Shown here: positions 19,601 to 29,130 of the stretch, one piece after another | Position numbering within the stretch: position 1 is the first letter of the stretch | Layout of the letters: every line of letters starts with the position of its first letter | DNA from: Streptomyces sp. CC228A | Lineage (GTDB): Bacteria > Actinomycetota > Actinomycetes > Streptomycetales > Streptomycetaceae | Assembly (NCBI RefSeq): GCF_021390935.1 | Contig: NZ_JAJPUI010000017.1 | Coordinates: forward strand, 1 to 39,913 | Direction of reading: 5' to 3' | Length of the DNA: 39,913 nt | Notes under the pieces: generated by a model | The model's input: only the letters and a program-made list of their open reading frames with translations | What the model was told of the DNA's origin: nothing | Databases searched by the model: none | Made by a program: the position numbers and the translations under genes

Positions 19601-20692
19601 CTTGAGGTTGATGCCGCGTCCGTGCAGCAGCGCGCCCGCGCCGGGCGCGCCGAGGTCGCGCGGCAGGTCCTCGCCGCGGTACCGCTGGTGGTCGCGCATC
19701 TCCCGCATGGCGGAGGCGACGCGCCGGCTCAGTTCGCCCAGCCCGTCGCCGGGGTGGACGGCGACCCGCAGCGGCAGCACGTTGACGGCCATGGCGGGGG
19801 TGCGCAGTTCGGCGGAGCCGGTCCGGCACATCAGCGGCAGGGCGAACACCACGTCGGTGCGGCCCAGTGCGCGGTGCAGGTAGGCGGCGTAGCAGGCGAT
19901 CAGCGCCTCGCCCCAGCTGACGCCCTCCCGGTCGGCGAACGCGCGGAGCCGGGCCGCCTCGTCGGAGGTGACGGCGGCGCGGGCGGTCAGGGTCCGCTCG
20001 GGTGGGCCGGCGGCGGTGTCGGGGTCGCCGAGGGGGCCGAGGTCGGGCAGCGGCGTGAACCGCTCGACCCAGTACGCGCGGTCCTCGGCGAACCGGTCGC
20101 CGTCCCGGTAGGCGCGGTCGGCGGCGACCAGGTCGGCGAAGCGGCCGAAGGTGCACGGCGGCGCCTCGGCGCCGCGGACGAGGGCGGTGTAGCGGGCGGC
20201 GGTGCGGCGGGCGAGCATCGCGGCGGTGTAGCCGTCGAAGACGAGGTGGTGGCCGAGCTGGGTGTACCAGACCTCGCGCTCGGAGAGCCTGATGACGGTG
20301 CGCGTGTACAGGGGCCGGTCCACCATGCCCCGGCATTCCTCGGCCGCCCGGGCCCGTTCGGCGTCGACGAGCGCGTGGGCCGCGGCCGCCGGGTCGGCCT
20401 CGCCGCTGACGTCGGCCACGCGGGGCGGCGGGACCGGTTCGTGACTGATCGTCTGGCGCGGGCCGTCCGGGGTGTCGTGGAAGCGCAGCCGCAGGCTCTC
20501 GGCCTCCTCGGTGGTGGCGCGGACCGCCTCGACGAGGGCGTCGACGTCGACGGGCTGCGCGCCGGATATCTCCACCACGTCGCCGACGAGGTAGTAGGGC
20601 GAGTCCGGTTCGAGGCGCTGGGCGTTCCAGATGCCCAGTTGGGCGCTGGTCAGGGGGAGCAGGCCGTCCGAGGACACGCGTGCGGTGGTCAA
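10695..20692 (-). CDS. siderophore NRPS, C-A-T-E-C-A-T-E-C (frame broken four times in A1)
   Basis: Two-module peptide synthetase with an extra terminal C domain. C1 (about 20670-19310) is EntF-like, HHLVFDGYT, and should accept 2,3-DHB from the aryl carrier. A1 (19300-17870) has core motifs HTSGSTGRPKG and NMYGPTEA; T1 has LGGDS; E1 (17570-16330) has HHLAMDGVSW and EGHGR. C2 has HHALLDGWS; A2 (14890-13440) has YTSGTTGRPKG; T2 has IGGDS; E2 has HHLVVDGVSW and ESHGR. C3 (11930-10700) has HHVLSDGWS, after which the protein ends without T or TE. By-eye pocket codes are about DSEDVGMVTK (A1, acidic, suggesting Arg/Lys/Orn) and DVWNVGAINK (A2, near known hydroxyornithine codes). The frame shifts near 19213-19217, 18277-18285, 18246-18252 and 17981-17985; restoring one base at each gives 10002 nt, 3333 aa. 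The start is TTG after AAGGAGA, 1 nt past the ATPase stop. Confidence 0.92.
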
Positions 20693-20693
20693 C

Positions 20694-21479
20694 TTACTCT
20701 CCTTGCAGTGTGGGGACGACCATCGGCGTGGCGGTCACCGGGTCGGGGACGACGACGCTCGGCAGGTCGAACACGTCCTTGATCAGCGCGGCGTCCACGA
20801 TGTCGGCGGGGGCGCCCTCGGCGACCACCCGGCCGTCCCTCATGGCGACCAGGTGGTCGGCGAACCGGCATGCCTGGTTGATGTCGTGGAGGACGGCGAT
20901 GACCGTGCGTCCCTCGTCGCGCAGCCCGGCGAGCAGGCCGAGCAGCTGGTACTGGTGCGTGATGTCGAGGAAGGAGGTCGGTTCGTCGAGCAGCAGGTAC
21001 GGCGTCCGCTGGGCGAGCACCATGGCCATCCAGACCCGTTGCCGCTGCCCACCGGAGAGTTCCTGCACAGGCCGGTCGGCCAGGTCGGCGACGCCGGCGG
21101 CGGCCATCGCGCCGGCGACGGCCTCCTCGTCGCACTCCGACCACAGGGCAAGGAGCGACTGGTGGGGGAACCTGCCGCGGCGTACGAGCTGCCTGACCTT
21201 GATGTCCTCGGGGGCCTGCGGGTCCTGCGGCAGGAAGCCGAGCTGCTTGGCCAGCGCCTTGGCCGGGTACCCGCCGACGTCCCGGCCGTCGTAGTGCACC
21301 TGTCCCCCGGTGGGGCGCAGCAGCCGGACGAACGCCCGCAGCAGGGTCGACTTCCCGCAGGCGTTGGGGCCCACGACGGCGGTGAACGCACCGTCGGGGA
21401 CGTCAAGACTCAGCCGGGTGGACACCACCCGGTCGCCGTAGCGCAGGGTGATGTCCCGCGCGGTCAGGCGTGCGGTCAC
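20694..21479 (-). CDS. ferric-siderophore ABC importer, ATP-binding protein (FecE/FepC type)
   Basis: 261-aa ATPase. Walker A is GPNACGKSTLL (Cys where Gly is usual), the Q loop FLPQDPQAP, the signature LSGGQRQRVWMAM, Walker B LLLDEPTSFLD and the H loop VLHDINQA. These are the hallmarks of iron-siderophore importers. The GTG start overlaps the stop of the upstream permease (GTGA), and the NRPS follows after a single base, so uptake and synthesis are translationally linked. Confidence 0.93.
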   Translation of the reverse strand: MTARLTARDITLRYGDRVVSTRLSLDVPDGAFTAVVGPNACGKSTLLRAFVRLLRPTGGQVHYDGRDVGGYPAKALAKQLGFLPQDPQAPEDIKVRQLVRRGRFPHQSLLALWSECDEEAVAGAMAAAGVADLADRPVQELSGGQRQRVWMAMVLAQRTPYLLLDEPTSFLDITHQYQLLGLLAGLRDEGRTVIAVLHDINQACRFADHLVAMRDGRVVAEGAPADIVDAALIKDVFDLPSVVVPDPVTATPMVVPTLQGE

Positions 21480-22471
21480 GCTCGCCTCACTTCCTTGGTC
21501 AGCAGCCAGATCAGGTAGCAGCCGCCGATCGCGGTGCTCACCACGCCGACGGGCAGCGCGACGGGCGCCAGCAGCATCTGGGCGAGCAGGTCGGCGCCTT
21601 GGAGGAGCACGGCTCCGGTCAGCGCGGCCGGGAGCAGGGGCACGCCGGCCGAGCCGGTGAGCCGGCGCCCGATCTGCGGGGCGGCGAGGGCGATGAAGGC
21701 GATCGGTCCGGCCACCGCGGTCACCGTGGCGGTGCAGCCGACTCCGACCAGGACCATCAGCAGCCGCAGCCGGTCGAGCCGCACCCCGGTGGTGACGGCG
21801 ACCGCGTCGCCGAGCGACGCCTGGTGCATGGCGTGGGCGCAGACGGCCATCAGGCTCATCAGCACGGCGATGACCGCGAACGGGATCCAGAGGTCCGGCC
21901 AGCCGACGCCGTTGAGGGAGCCCGCGCTCCAGCCGACGGCGGCGATCGCCACCTCCAGCTCGGCGCGCAGCACGATCCACGAGTTGACCGCGGTCACCAT
22001 CGCGTTGACGGCGATGCCGATCACCACGAGCCGCAGGCCGGAGAAGCCCCGGTCGAAGGAGAGGAGGTAGATCACGGCGGCGGTGGCCAGCCCGCCGAGC
22101 ACCGAGCCGACGGCGAGCTGCGCGGACGTGCCCGAGAGTACGGTGATGGCGACGAGGGCCCCGGTGTAGGCGCCCGCGTCGAGGCCGATCACGTCGGGGC
22201 TGCCCATCGGGTTGCGGGTGAGGTTCTGGAAGATCGCCCCGGCGACGCCCAGCGCGGCCCCGAAGACCAGTCCCGCCGCCACCCGCGGCAGCCGCCACTC
22301 GGCGATCACCACGGAGTGCTCCGCGCCGGTGAGCACGGCGAGCACCCGGGCCGGCGAGGACCAGGACGCGCCGTAGCACAGTCCGAGCAGGCCGAGGCCG
22401 AGTCCGGCGGCGACCAGCGCCGCCGCGAGCGTCACTGTGCGGCGTTCGGTGCGCAGTCCGAGCGCGTTCAC
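21476..22471 (-). CDS. ferric-siderophore ABC permease, FecCD family (second)
   Basis: 331-aa integral membrane protein of the FecCD/BtuC family with about nine hydrophobic helices. Family blocks include RLPRVAAGLVFGAALGVAG, GAIFQNLTRNPMGSPDVIGL, VAGPIAFIALAAPQIGRRL and LPVGVVSTAIGGCYLIWLL. GTG start after GGAGGG, overlapping the stop of the first permease by 4 nt (GTGA). With its partner it forms the heterodimeric transmembrane channel. Confidence 0.93.
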   Translation of the reverse strand: MNALGLRTERRTVTLAAALVAAGLGLGLLGLCYGASWSSPARVLAVLTGAEHSVVIAEWRLPRVAAGLVFGAALGVAGAIFQNLTRNPMGSPDVIGLDAGAYTGALVAITVLSGTSAQLAVGSVLGGLATAAVIYLLSFDRGFSGLRLVVIGIAVNAMVTAVNSWIVLRAELEVAIAAVGWSAGSLNGVGWPDLWIPFAVIAVLMSLMAVCAHAMHQASLGDAVAVTTGVRLDRLRLLMVLVGVGCTATVTAVAGPIAFIALAAPQIGRRLTGSAGVPLLPAALTGAVLLQGADLLAQMLLAPVALPVGVVSTAIGGCYLIWLLTKEVRRA

Positions 22472-23487
22472 AGAGATCCCTCCCCGTGGCGGCGGACCGC
22501 CCAGATCAGCATGGGGCCGCCGAGGAACGCGGTGACGATCGCCACCGGCACCTCGCCGGTGGGCAGCAGCACCCGCGATCCGATGTCGGCGAGCAGCAGC
22601 AGGATCGGCCCCAGGACCATCGTGTGGAGCAGCGTCCACAGCACGGAGCCGGCCGCCGCTCTGCGGACCAGGTGCGGCACGATCAGCCCGATGAAGAGGA
22701 TCGGCCCGGCGACCGCGGTCGCCGCCCCGGTGAGCACGGTGATGAGCACCAGCGCGGCGGCCCGTACCCGGGTCACGCCGGCGCCCAGCGTGTGCGCCAC
22801 GCTCTCGCCCAGCGCGAGGGCGTCGAGGGAGCGGCTCAGCAGCAGCGCCCCGAGCAGGCACACCCCGATGGCGGCCAGCGGCAGCCCCAGGGGGGCCTGT
22901 TCGCGGGCCGCCAGCGAGCCGACGGACCAGAAGCGGTAGACGTCGAAGACGTCGGGGAGCATGAGCCTCATGCCCAGGGCGACGCCGCTGAGTACGGCGG
23001 TGAGGGCCACGCCGGCCAGCACCAGGCGCAGCGGCGAGTGCCGGCCGATCGCGGCGACCAGCAGGGCCGCGAGCACCGAGCCGGTGATCGCGAAGCCGAG
23101 CTGGCCGGCCTGCCCGGCGGCCAGGCCGAGCGCCGAGCCGGCGGTGATGGCGAATCCGGCGCCCGCGGTGACCCCGAGGATGCCGGGTTCGGCCAGCGGG
23201 TTGCGGGCCAGCGTCTGGATCAGGGCGCCCGCCACCGCCAGCGCCGCGCCCACCGCGGCGGCCAGCAGTGCGCGGGGTGCCCGGACGTTGCGGACGATCA
23301 CATGGTCGTCGGTGCCCTGGAAGTCCACCAGGGCCCGTACGACCTCGCCGGGCGGGACCGGGCGGGCGCCGACGCCGATGCTGAGCACGGCGACCACTGC
23401 CAGCAGCAGCAGTCCGCCGGCCAGCAGGACGGCCTGCGGCACGGCCCGCCCGGTGGCGGCCCGGGACGCGTGGCCTGCGAGCGTCAC
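22468..23487 (-). CDS. ferric-siderophore ABC permease, FecCD family (first)
   Basis: 339-aa FecCD-family permease. Family blocks are RAPRALLAAAVGAALAVAG, LIQTLARNPLAEPGILGV, VAGPILFIGLIVPHLVRR and LPTGEVPVAIVTAFLGGP. Usual length and topology. The GTG start overlaps the stop of the binding lipoprotein (GTGA). It works with the second permease and the ATPase immediately downstream. Confidence 0.93.
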   Translation of the reverse strand: MTLAGHASRAATGRAVPQAVLLAGGLLLLAVVAVLSIGVGARPVPPGEVVRALVDFQGTDDHVIVRNVRAPRALLAAAVGAALAVAGALIQTLARNPLAEPGILGVTAGAGFAITAGSALGLAAGQAGQLGFAITGSVLAALLVAAIGRHSPLRLVLAGVALTAVLSGVALGMRLMLPDVFDVYRFWSVGSLAAREQAPLGLPLAAIGVCLLGALLLSRSLDALALGESVAHTLGAGVTRVRAAALVLITVLTGAATAVAGPILFIGLIVPHLVRRAAAGSVLWTLLHTMVLGPILLLLADIGSRVLLPTGEVPVAIVTAFLGGPMLIWAVRRHGEGSL

Positions 23488-24491
23488 TGCTTCAGCAGGG
23501 GCGCGAACGCCGCGTCGATCGCTTCCAGGGTCTGGACGGCCTGCCCGTAGGTCGCGGCCTCGGTGTAGCGGATCGGGAAGGTCTTCCCGGCCTTGACGGC
23601 GGGCAGGTTCTTCCACAGCTCGGATTCCATGACGTACTTCACCGACTCGGGCACGCTGCCGTCGGCCTTGACGGAGTAGGTGATGACGTCGGCGTCGCGG
23701 AGCGAGGCGGGCAGCTCCTCCAGGGAGGGGTACTCGCTGACGCCCTTGGAGCCGGGGCCGGGCTCCTTGACCTTGCCGTAGTAGGTGGCGCCGACGTCCT
23801 CGGCGACGTTGGTGCCCCACGAGCCGCTGAACTCGCGCTGGAAGGTGCCCTTGGCGGCCTCGCCGTAGGAGCCGACGTGACCGAACTTGAGCGGGGCCAG
23901 CGCGGTCTTGTACTTCTCGGCCAGTTCGGCGGCCTTGGCGTCGTACGCGGCCTGCACGGTGTCGAACCGGTCCAGGGCGCCGGCGGCGTCGGACTGCTTG
24001 CGGGACAGGTCGCGCCACGCGGACGGGACGGTGGGGCCGATGGCGACGACGGGGGCGATCCCCTCCAGCCGCTTGACGTCGATGTCGCCGAGGACGGGGG
24101 CGGGCACGCCGATGACGATGAGGTCCGGCTCGGCCTCGGCGATGGCCTCGTAGTTGGTCTCCGTCGCCTGCTCTCCCGCCACCTTGGGCAGCTTGTTGTA
24201 GGTGGCCAGGTCCTCCTTGCTCATCATGGGCTCGCCGCGCTTCCAGGAGGAGATCCCGACGAGGGGGGCGTCGGCCTCGATCAGGGCGGGCACGGCATAC
24301 CCGGTGGCCACGACGCGCTGCGGGTCCGCGGGGATGGTGATCTTCCCGTTGTCGGCGGCGAACACCCGGGTCCTGGCCTTCTCCTGGGCCTTGCCGGCCG
24401 GCTCGGCCTCGTTCTTCGACGCGCCGCATCCGGTCAGGGCCAGGGTGAGGGCCAGGGCGCCGGCCAGGACGGAGGATCTGCGTACGGACAT
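23484..24491 (-). CDS. ferric-siderophore substrate-binding lipoprotein
   Basis: 335-aa periplasmic-binding-type protein (FepB/FhuD/DesE class). The signal peptide MSVRRSSVLAGALALTLALT runs into a lipobox ending LTGC, so it should be a lipid-anchored surface receptor. The body has the DPQRVVATGY and EAEPDLIVIG segments typical of class III iron-siderophore binders. It is the first gene of the ten-kilobase-NRPS operon, with AAGGAG before the ATG and an iron box only 17 nt upstream of the start. Confidence 0.93.
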   Translation of the reverse strand: MSVRRSSVLAGALALTLALTGCGASKNEAEPAGKAQEKARTRVFAADNGKITIPADPQRVVATGYAVPALIEADAPLVGISSWKRGEPMMSKEDLATYNKLPKVAGEQATETNYEAIAEAEPDLIVIGVPAPVLGDIDVKRLEGIAPVVAIGPTVPSAWRDLSRKQSDAAGALDRFDTVQAAYDAKAAELAEKYKTALAPLKFGHVGSYGEAAKGTFQREFSGSWGTNVAEDVGATYYGKVKEPGPGSKGVSEYPSLEELPASLRDADVITYSVKADGSVPESVKYVMESELWKNLPAVKAGKTFPIRYTEAATYGQAVQTLEAIDAAFAPLLKQ

Positions 24492-24508
24492 GCGAAAACT
24501 CCTTGAGC

Positions 24509-24527
24509 TTAGGTAAGGCTAACCTTA
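24509..24527. promoter_or_regulatory. iron box before importer-NRPS operon
   Basis: TTAGGTAAGGCTAACCTTA, the best match to the actinobacterial iron-box pattern in this window. It lies in the 69-nt gap between the siderophore-interacting protein gene and the binding-protein gene, so the downstream operon probably has its own promoter. Confidence 0.88.
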
Positions 24528-24560
24528 GTTGATCTCGTGGGATTTGGACACACCGGCTGG

Positions 24561-25409
24561 TCAGTGGTCGTCGTCGAAGTCGGCGACGCCGCGTTTCCAG
24601 TAGCCGGTGATGTCGTGGTCGGCCTTCTCCAGTCGCAGGTCGTCCCGGACCCAGCGGCGCAGCGGCTTGAGCTGCCCCGCCTCGCCCGCGGCCCAGACGA
24701 ACACCCGCTCGCCCGCGGGCACGGACACCGCGGTCACGGACCGCGCCAGCGCGTCGCCGGAGCCCGCGGGCCGGTCTCCGCGGTGCAGCCAGTGCACCTC
24801 GAAGCCCTCGGGCGCGGACAGCTCGATCTCCTCGGCCGCGTCGGCGACTTCGACGAACGCCCAGCCCCGGGCGGTCCTCGGCAGCTCCTCCAGCCGGCGG
24901 GCGATCGCGGGCAGGGCGGTGAGGTCGCCCGCCAGCACGTAGCGGTCGTAGGCGTGCGGCACGATCAGCCCGCCGGGCGGCCCCGCGACGTGCACGACGG
25001 CGCCCGGCTCGACCGCCCGCGCCCAGTCCGACGCGAGGCCGCTCGCGTGCAGCGCGAAGTCGATGTCGATCTCGCCGGCCACCGGGTCGTGGCGGCGCAC
25101 GGTGTACTCCCGCGAAGTGGGCGCCGGGCGCGGCCACTTCAGCATCAGGCCGTTCGGCTCGGGCAGCCGCAGCGAGCCGTCCGGCTCCGGGAACAGCACC
25201 TTCACGTGCTCGTCCGGCGCGTGGGCCTCGAAGCGCTCGGCGCCCTCACCGCCCAGCGTCACCCGCAGCAGGCCGGCGCCGACCATGGCGGTGCGGACGA
25301 CCTCCGTCCGCCGCACGCGGATCGGATAGCCCACCTTCTCGGCGTGGCGGCCCGCCCGGACCTCCGCGATCCGCTCCAGGTGCCGGTGCCGGTGGTCGGT
25401 CCTGGTCAC
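24561..25409 (-). CDS. siderophore-interacting protein, FAD/NAD(P)H ferric reductase
   Basis: 282-aa protein of the SIP (ViuB/YqjH-like) family that reduces the ferric siderophore in the cytoplasm to release iron. Family marks are SREYTVRR (FAD binding), HVAGPPGG, LAGDLTALPAIAR and the C-terminal DITGYWKRG. The GTG at 25409 overlaps the stop of the aryl carrier gene (GTGA) and fits the family length. It closes the DHB operon. Confidence 0.92.
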   Translation of the reverse strand: MTRTDHRHRHLERIAEVRAGRHAEKVGYPIRVRRTEVVRTAMVGAGLLRVTLGGEGAERFEAHAPDEHVKVLFPEPDGSLRLPEPNGLMLKWPRPAPTSREYTVRRHDPVAGEIDIDFALHASGLASDWARAVEPGAVVHVAGPPGGLIVPHAYDRYVLAGDLTALPAIARRLEELPRTARGWAFVEVADAAEEIELSAPEGFEVHWLHRGDRPAGSGDALARSVTAVSVPAGERVFVWAAGEAGQLKPLRRWVRDDLRLEKADHDITGYWKRGVADFDDDH

Positions 25410-25645
25410 GCCCCGTCTCCCGTCAGGAGCGCCGTCCAGTGGCCCAGTTCGGGGCACTCCGCCAGGTCGGGGAACTCCAGCGACGCCGCTCCGGCGGCCC
25501 GCCAGCGCTCCACGAGGATCATCATGCGCATCGAGTCCAGCCCCCGGTCGAAGAGGTTCTCCTCGGGCGTGATCTCCGCGGGCTCGCAGCCCAGCAGTTC
25601 CGCCACGTCGGCCCGGACGCGCCCGGGTGTGAGGGTCTGGTTCAT
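25406..25645 (-). CDS. free-standing aryl carrier protein for 2,3-DHB
   Basis: 79-aa carrier domain with the phosphopantetheine site RGLDSMRM (Ser38), preceded by ITPEENLFD. In EntB and DhbB this domain is fused to the C-terminus of the isochorismatase; here it is a separate gene starting ATG with a 4-nt overlap (ATGA) with the isochorismatase stop. It would be loaded by DhbE and donate DHB to the first C domain of the NRPS. Confidence 0.9.
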   Translation of the reverse strand: MNQTLTPGRVRADVAELLGCEPAEITPEENLFDRGLDSMRMMILVERWRAAGAASLEFPDLAECPELGHWTALLTGDGA

Positions 25646-26310
25646 CGCGCGGCTCCCGCGGGGACCGGCGCCGACAGCGCGGCGAGCGCGTCGGCCGTGG
25701 TGGTCACGGCGCCGCAGCGCTGGGCGACGTACGCGCAGGCCTGGTCGTGGCGTTCGCGGGAGAAGTCGGCGACCGCGTCGGCCACCAGGAAGGGCTGGAC
25801 ATCGCGCATGAACGCCTCGACGGCGGTGGCCTGGAGGCCGATGTGCGCGTAGACGCCGGTGATGAGCAGCTGGTCGCGGCCCAGCGCCGCCAGCTGCTCG
25901 GCGAACGTGCTGCGCTGGAACGCGCTGTAGCGCCACTTGACCAGGACGGTGTCGGCCTCGGCCGGGGCGAGCGCCGGGACGATGTCGGCGGCCTGCGGGT
26001 CGGCGTCGATGACCGCGCCGATGCCGTCGCCCCAGAACTCGGTGAGCAGTCCGCGGTCCGCGGGGTCCTGCCGGCCGGGCTGGGCGGTGTAGAACACCGG
26101 GATCCCCTGCGCGCGGGCGTGCGCGGCGAGCCGCGCGATGTTCGCCGTCACCTCGGGCACCGGCGCCCCGGCGTACGGCGCGAGGAAGTAGCGCTGCATG
26201 TCGTGGACGAGCAGGGCCGCGCGGCCCGGCTCGGGCAGCCACGCCACCCGTCCTGCGGGCAGGTCGGCGGCCGCGGGGAGCGGGTAGGGCCGTATCTCGG
26301 GCAGGGACAT
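25642..26310 (-). CDS. isochorismatase (EntB/DhbB N-terminal domain only)
   Basis: 222-aa isochorismatase converting isochorismate to 2,3-dihydro-2,3-dihydroxybenzoate and pyruvate. Blocks: ALLVHDMQRYFL with the catalytic Asp, PVFYTAQPG, FWGDGI, LVKWRYSAF and LLITGVYAHIG. The second ATG (26310) is preferred over the one at 26316 because it has better spacing to AAGGAG and starts MSLPEIRPY, like other family members. The carrier domain usually attached at its C-terminus is encoded separately just downstream. Confidence 0.93.
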   Translation of the reverse strand: MSLPEIRPYPLPAAADLPAGRVAWLPEPGRAALLVHDMQRYFLAPYAGAPVPEVTANIARLAAHARAQGIPVFYTAQPGRQDPADRGLLTEFWGDGIGAVIDADPQAADIVPALAPAEADTVLVKWRYSAFQRSTFAEQLAALGRDQLLITGVYAHIGLQATAVEAFMRDVQPFLVADAVADFSRERHDQACAYVAQRCGAVTTTADALAALSAPVPAGAAR

Positions 26311-26312
26311 CC

Positions 26313-27922
26313 TCATGACTCCTTCCGGGCGAGTGCGGCCAGCGCCGCCCTCAGCTCGCGCTTGCTGGTCTTGCCGACACCGGTCACCGGGAACTCCCCG
26401 ACGACCTGCACCAGGTCCGGCACCTTGAAGGCGGCCACCCCGCGTTCGCGCACGAAGGCCCGCAGTTCCGGCCCGGTGGGCGCCGTGCCCGCGGCGGGCA
26501 CGACGTAGGCGCAGGTCCGCTCGCCGAGATAGGCGTCGGGCACGGCGACGACGGCGGCGTCGAGCACGCCCGGGTGGGCCATCAGATGGTTCTCGACCTC
26601 TTCGGCCGCGACTTTCTCCCCGCCCCGGTTGATCTGCTCCTTGGCCCGGCCGACGACCTCCAGGTGCCCCGTGGGCGTGCGGCGCACGAGGTCACCGGTC
26701 CGGTAGAACCCGTCCTCGGTGAACGCGGTCGCGTTGTGCTCCTCGGCCCGGTAGTAGCCGCGGATCGTGTAGGGGCCGCGGGTCAGCAGGGCGCCGGTCC
26801 CGCCCGGCGCCACGTCGGCGCCGGTGTCCGGGTCGACGACGCGGATCTCGTCGTCGGGGGAGATCGGCCGGCCCTGCGTGCCGAGCACGGCCTCGTCGGG
26901 GTCGTCCAGGCGGGTGTAGCACACCAGGCCCTCCGCCATGCCGAACACCTGCTGGAGGCGGCAGCCGAGCGCGGGGCCGATCCGCTCGGCCAGCTCGCGC
27001 CCGCACTTGGCCCCGCCGACCAGGAGCACCTCCAGGGACGACAGGTCACGGTCGGTGCGGGCGGCCGCCTGCACCCACGCGGCGGCGAGCGGCGGCACCA
27101 CCCCGGTGATCGTGACCCGCTCGGCCTCGATCAGCCGGAACGCGGTGTCCGCGTCCGGCCGCGGCGCCATGACGGTGGCCGCGCCCGCGTGCAGCGCGCC
27201 GAGCACACCCGGCGAGCTGAGCGGGAAGTTGTGGGACACCGGCAGCGCGGCCAGGTGGACGCTGTCCGGGCGCAGGCCGCAGATCCGGACGCTCTCACGC
27301 ACGCTGTAGAGGTAGTCGTCGTGGGTGCGCGGGATCAGCTTCGGCAGCCCGGTGCTCCCCCCGGACAGCTGGAGGAACGCCACGCCCTCCGGGTCGGGGT
27401 CGGGCAGTTCCCGCGGCGCGGTGGCGGCCAGGTCGGCGAACGCGTCCGAGCCCACCACCAGGACCTGCCGTACGGAGTCCACTTCGGACGCGACGGCGCG
27501 CGCGGTCGCCGCGTGGTCGTGCCGCTCGTGCTCGCCGACGGTGACGATGGCGGCGGCCTCGCTGTGCGCGGCGAAGTGCCGCAGCTCGCTGTGCCGGTGC
27601 GCGGGCAGCGCGAACACCGGCAGCACACCCGCGCGCCACATGCCGAACGCGACCGGCAGGAACTCCGGGATGTTGGGCAGTTGCAGCACCACCCGGTCGC
27701 CGGGCGCGAGGCCGGACCCGAGCAGGCCCGCCGCGATCCGGTGGGCCCGCTCGTCCAGTTCGGCGAAGCTCCACCGGGTCTCCCCGCCCACGACGGCCGT
27801 CCGGTCGCCGTACGCGGCGGCCAGCGAGGTCAGGAGCGCTCCGAAGGTCTGCCCGCGCCAGTGGCCCGCGGCCCGGTAGCGCGCGGCGGTCCGCGCCGCC
27901 AGCGCACGTGGTCGGCGGTCAT
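26313..27922 (-). CDS. dhbE: 2,3-dihydroxybenzoate-AMP ligase (DhbE/EntE), one probable frame break
   Basis: Stand-alone adenylating enzyme that activates 2,3-DHB and loads the aryl carrier. Signatures are LQLSGGSTGLPKLIPRTHDD, the family-specific VFGMAEGLVCYTRLDD, FYRTGDLVRR and the late GKTSKRELR lysine. The uninterrupted frame lacks a good start. An ATG at 27922 overlaps the DhbC stop (ATGA) and gives MTADHVRW, then joins the main frame if one base is added near 27896-27902 (…RTAARYRAAGHWRGQ). That yields 1611 nt, 536 aa, the normal DhbE length. The alternative is an in-frame ATG at 27971 overlapping dhbC by 53 nt. Confidence 0.9.
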
Positions 27923-29115
27923 ACGGCGCCCTCCAGTCCGAGGGCGCGCAGCAGCGTGCCGAACTTCGCACCGGTCTCGGCCAGTTCGGCCGCGGGCTCG
28001 GAACCGGCGACGATCCCGGCCCCGGCGGACAGCCGCACCGTCCGGTCGCACACCTCGGCGCTGCGGATCGTCACCGCCCACTCGCCGTCGCCGTCGAGGC
28101 CGGCCCAGCCGACCATCCCCGCGTAGTAGCCGCGGTCCTCGGGTTCCAGGTCCGCGATGGCCCCCAGCGCCGCGGCCGCGGGCACCCCGCCCACCGCGGG
28201 CGTCGGGTGCAGCGCCTCGGCCAGCCCCAGCGCCGAGCAGGCGGGGTCGGCCGGGTCCGCGAGCCGGCCGGTGATCCGGGTGGACAGGTGCCACATCGTC
28301 GGGGTACCGATGACCTCCGGCCGCTCGGGCACCTCCAGGTCGACGCAGAACCGGCCGAGCACCTCGGCGACCTGCGCGGCGGTGTGGGCGTGCTCGCCGA
28401 GGTCCTTGGCCGAGTCGCGCAGCCGAGCGATCCGCTCGCGGTCCACGGCCTCGTCGCCCGACCGGGGGGCGGAGCCTGCCAGCGGGTTGGCCACCACGGT
28501 CGCTCCGCGCCGGGACACCAGCAGTTCGGGGCTGGCCCCGACGAGGGTACGCGTGGCGGGGTCGCCGGGCGCGGTGACGTCGACAGCGAAGGCGTACGCG
28601 GCCGGGTCCGGCCGCACCAGCCGGGCCAGCAGGGCGGGCACCCACACCGGGGCGTCCGCGGTCAGTTCCAGGGAGCGGGCCAGTACGACCTTGCTCAGTT
28701 CGCCGCGGCCGATCAGCTCCAGCGCGCGGCGGACGCCGTCGGCGTAGTGCGCGGGCTCGGGGCGCGGTGTGACCGTCCACGGGGTCCCGGTCTCCGCGTC
28801 GGGGGCCCGTACACCCGCGGGAGCGTCGGCGCGCCGCACCACGGAGGGCACCACGAGGCAGCTTTCCGCTTCCCGGCGGAACCCCGCGGCGCCGACGACG
28901 ACGGGCTCAGGCACCCCGGCCGCGGCGGCCGCGTCGAGCGCCTCGGCGGCGGCCCGGGCGTGCGACCCGCCGCCGTCGCGGACCCGGGTGTGGACCCCGT
29001 CGGCGAGCAGGGTCCCCCGGGAGGAGGAGAAGTAGAAGGAACCGGGCAGGTAGGCGGCCAGCAGGTCGGACGCCCGGTGCACGGGTCTCGGGCGCACGAG
29101 CGCGGGTAGGGACAC
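27919..29115 (-). CDS. dhbC: isochorismate synthase (DhbC/EntC)
   Basis: 398-aa chorismate-utilising enzyme. Signatures: GELSKVVLARSLEL, ASPELLVSRRG, NPLAGSAPR, the metal/catalytic region LHPTPAVGGVP, YYAGMVGW and the C-terminal GAGIVAGSEPAAE. It converts chorismate to isochorismate for DHB synthesis. GTG start with AAGGA about 10 nt upstream, 15 nt after the DhbA stop. Confidence 0.93.
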   Translation of the reverse strand: MSLPALVRPRPVHRASDLLAAYLPGSFYFSSSRGTLLADGVHTRVRDGGGSHARAAAEALDAAAAAGVPEPVVVGAAGFRREAESCLVVPSVVRRADAPAGVRAPDAETGTPWTVTPRPEPAHYADGVRRALELIGRGELSKVVLARSLELTADAPVWVPALLARLVRPDPAAYAFAVDVTAPGDPATRTLVGASPELLVSRRGATVVANPLAGSAPRSGDEAVDRERIARLRDSAKDLGEHAHTAAQVAEVLGRFCVDLEVPERPEVIGTPTMWHLSTRITGRLADPADPACSALGLAEALHPTPAVGGVPAAAALGAIADLEPEDRGYYAGMVGWAGLDGDGEWAVTIRSAEVCDRTVRLSAGAGIVAGSEPAAELAETGAKFGTLLRALGLEGAV

Positions 29116-29130
29116 GTCGGCATTCCTTTC

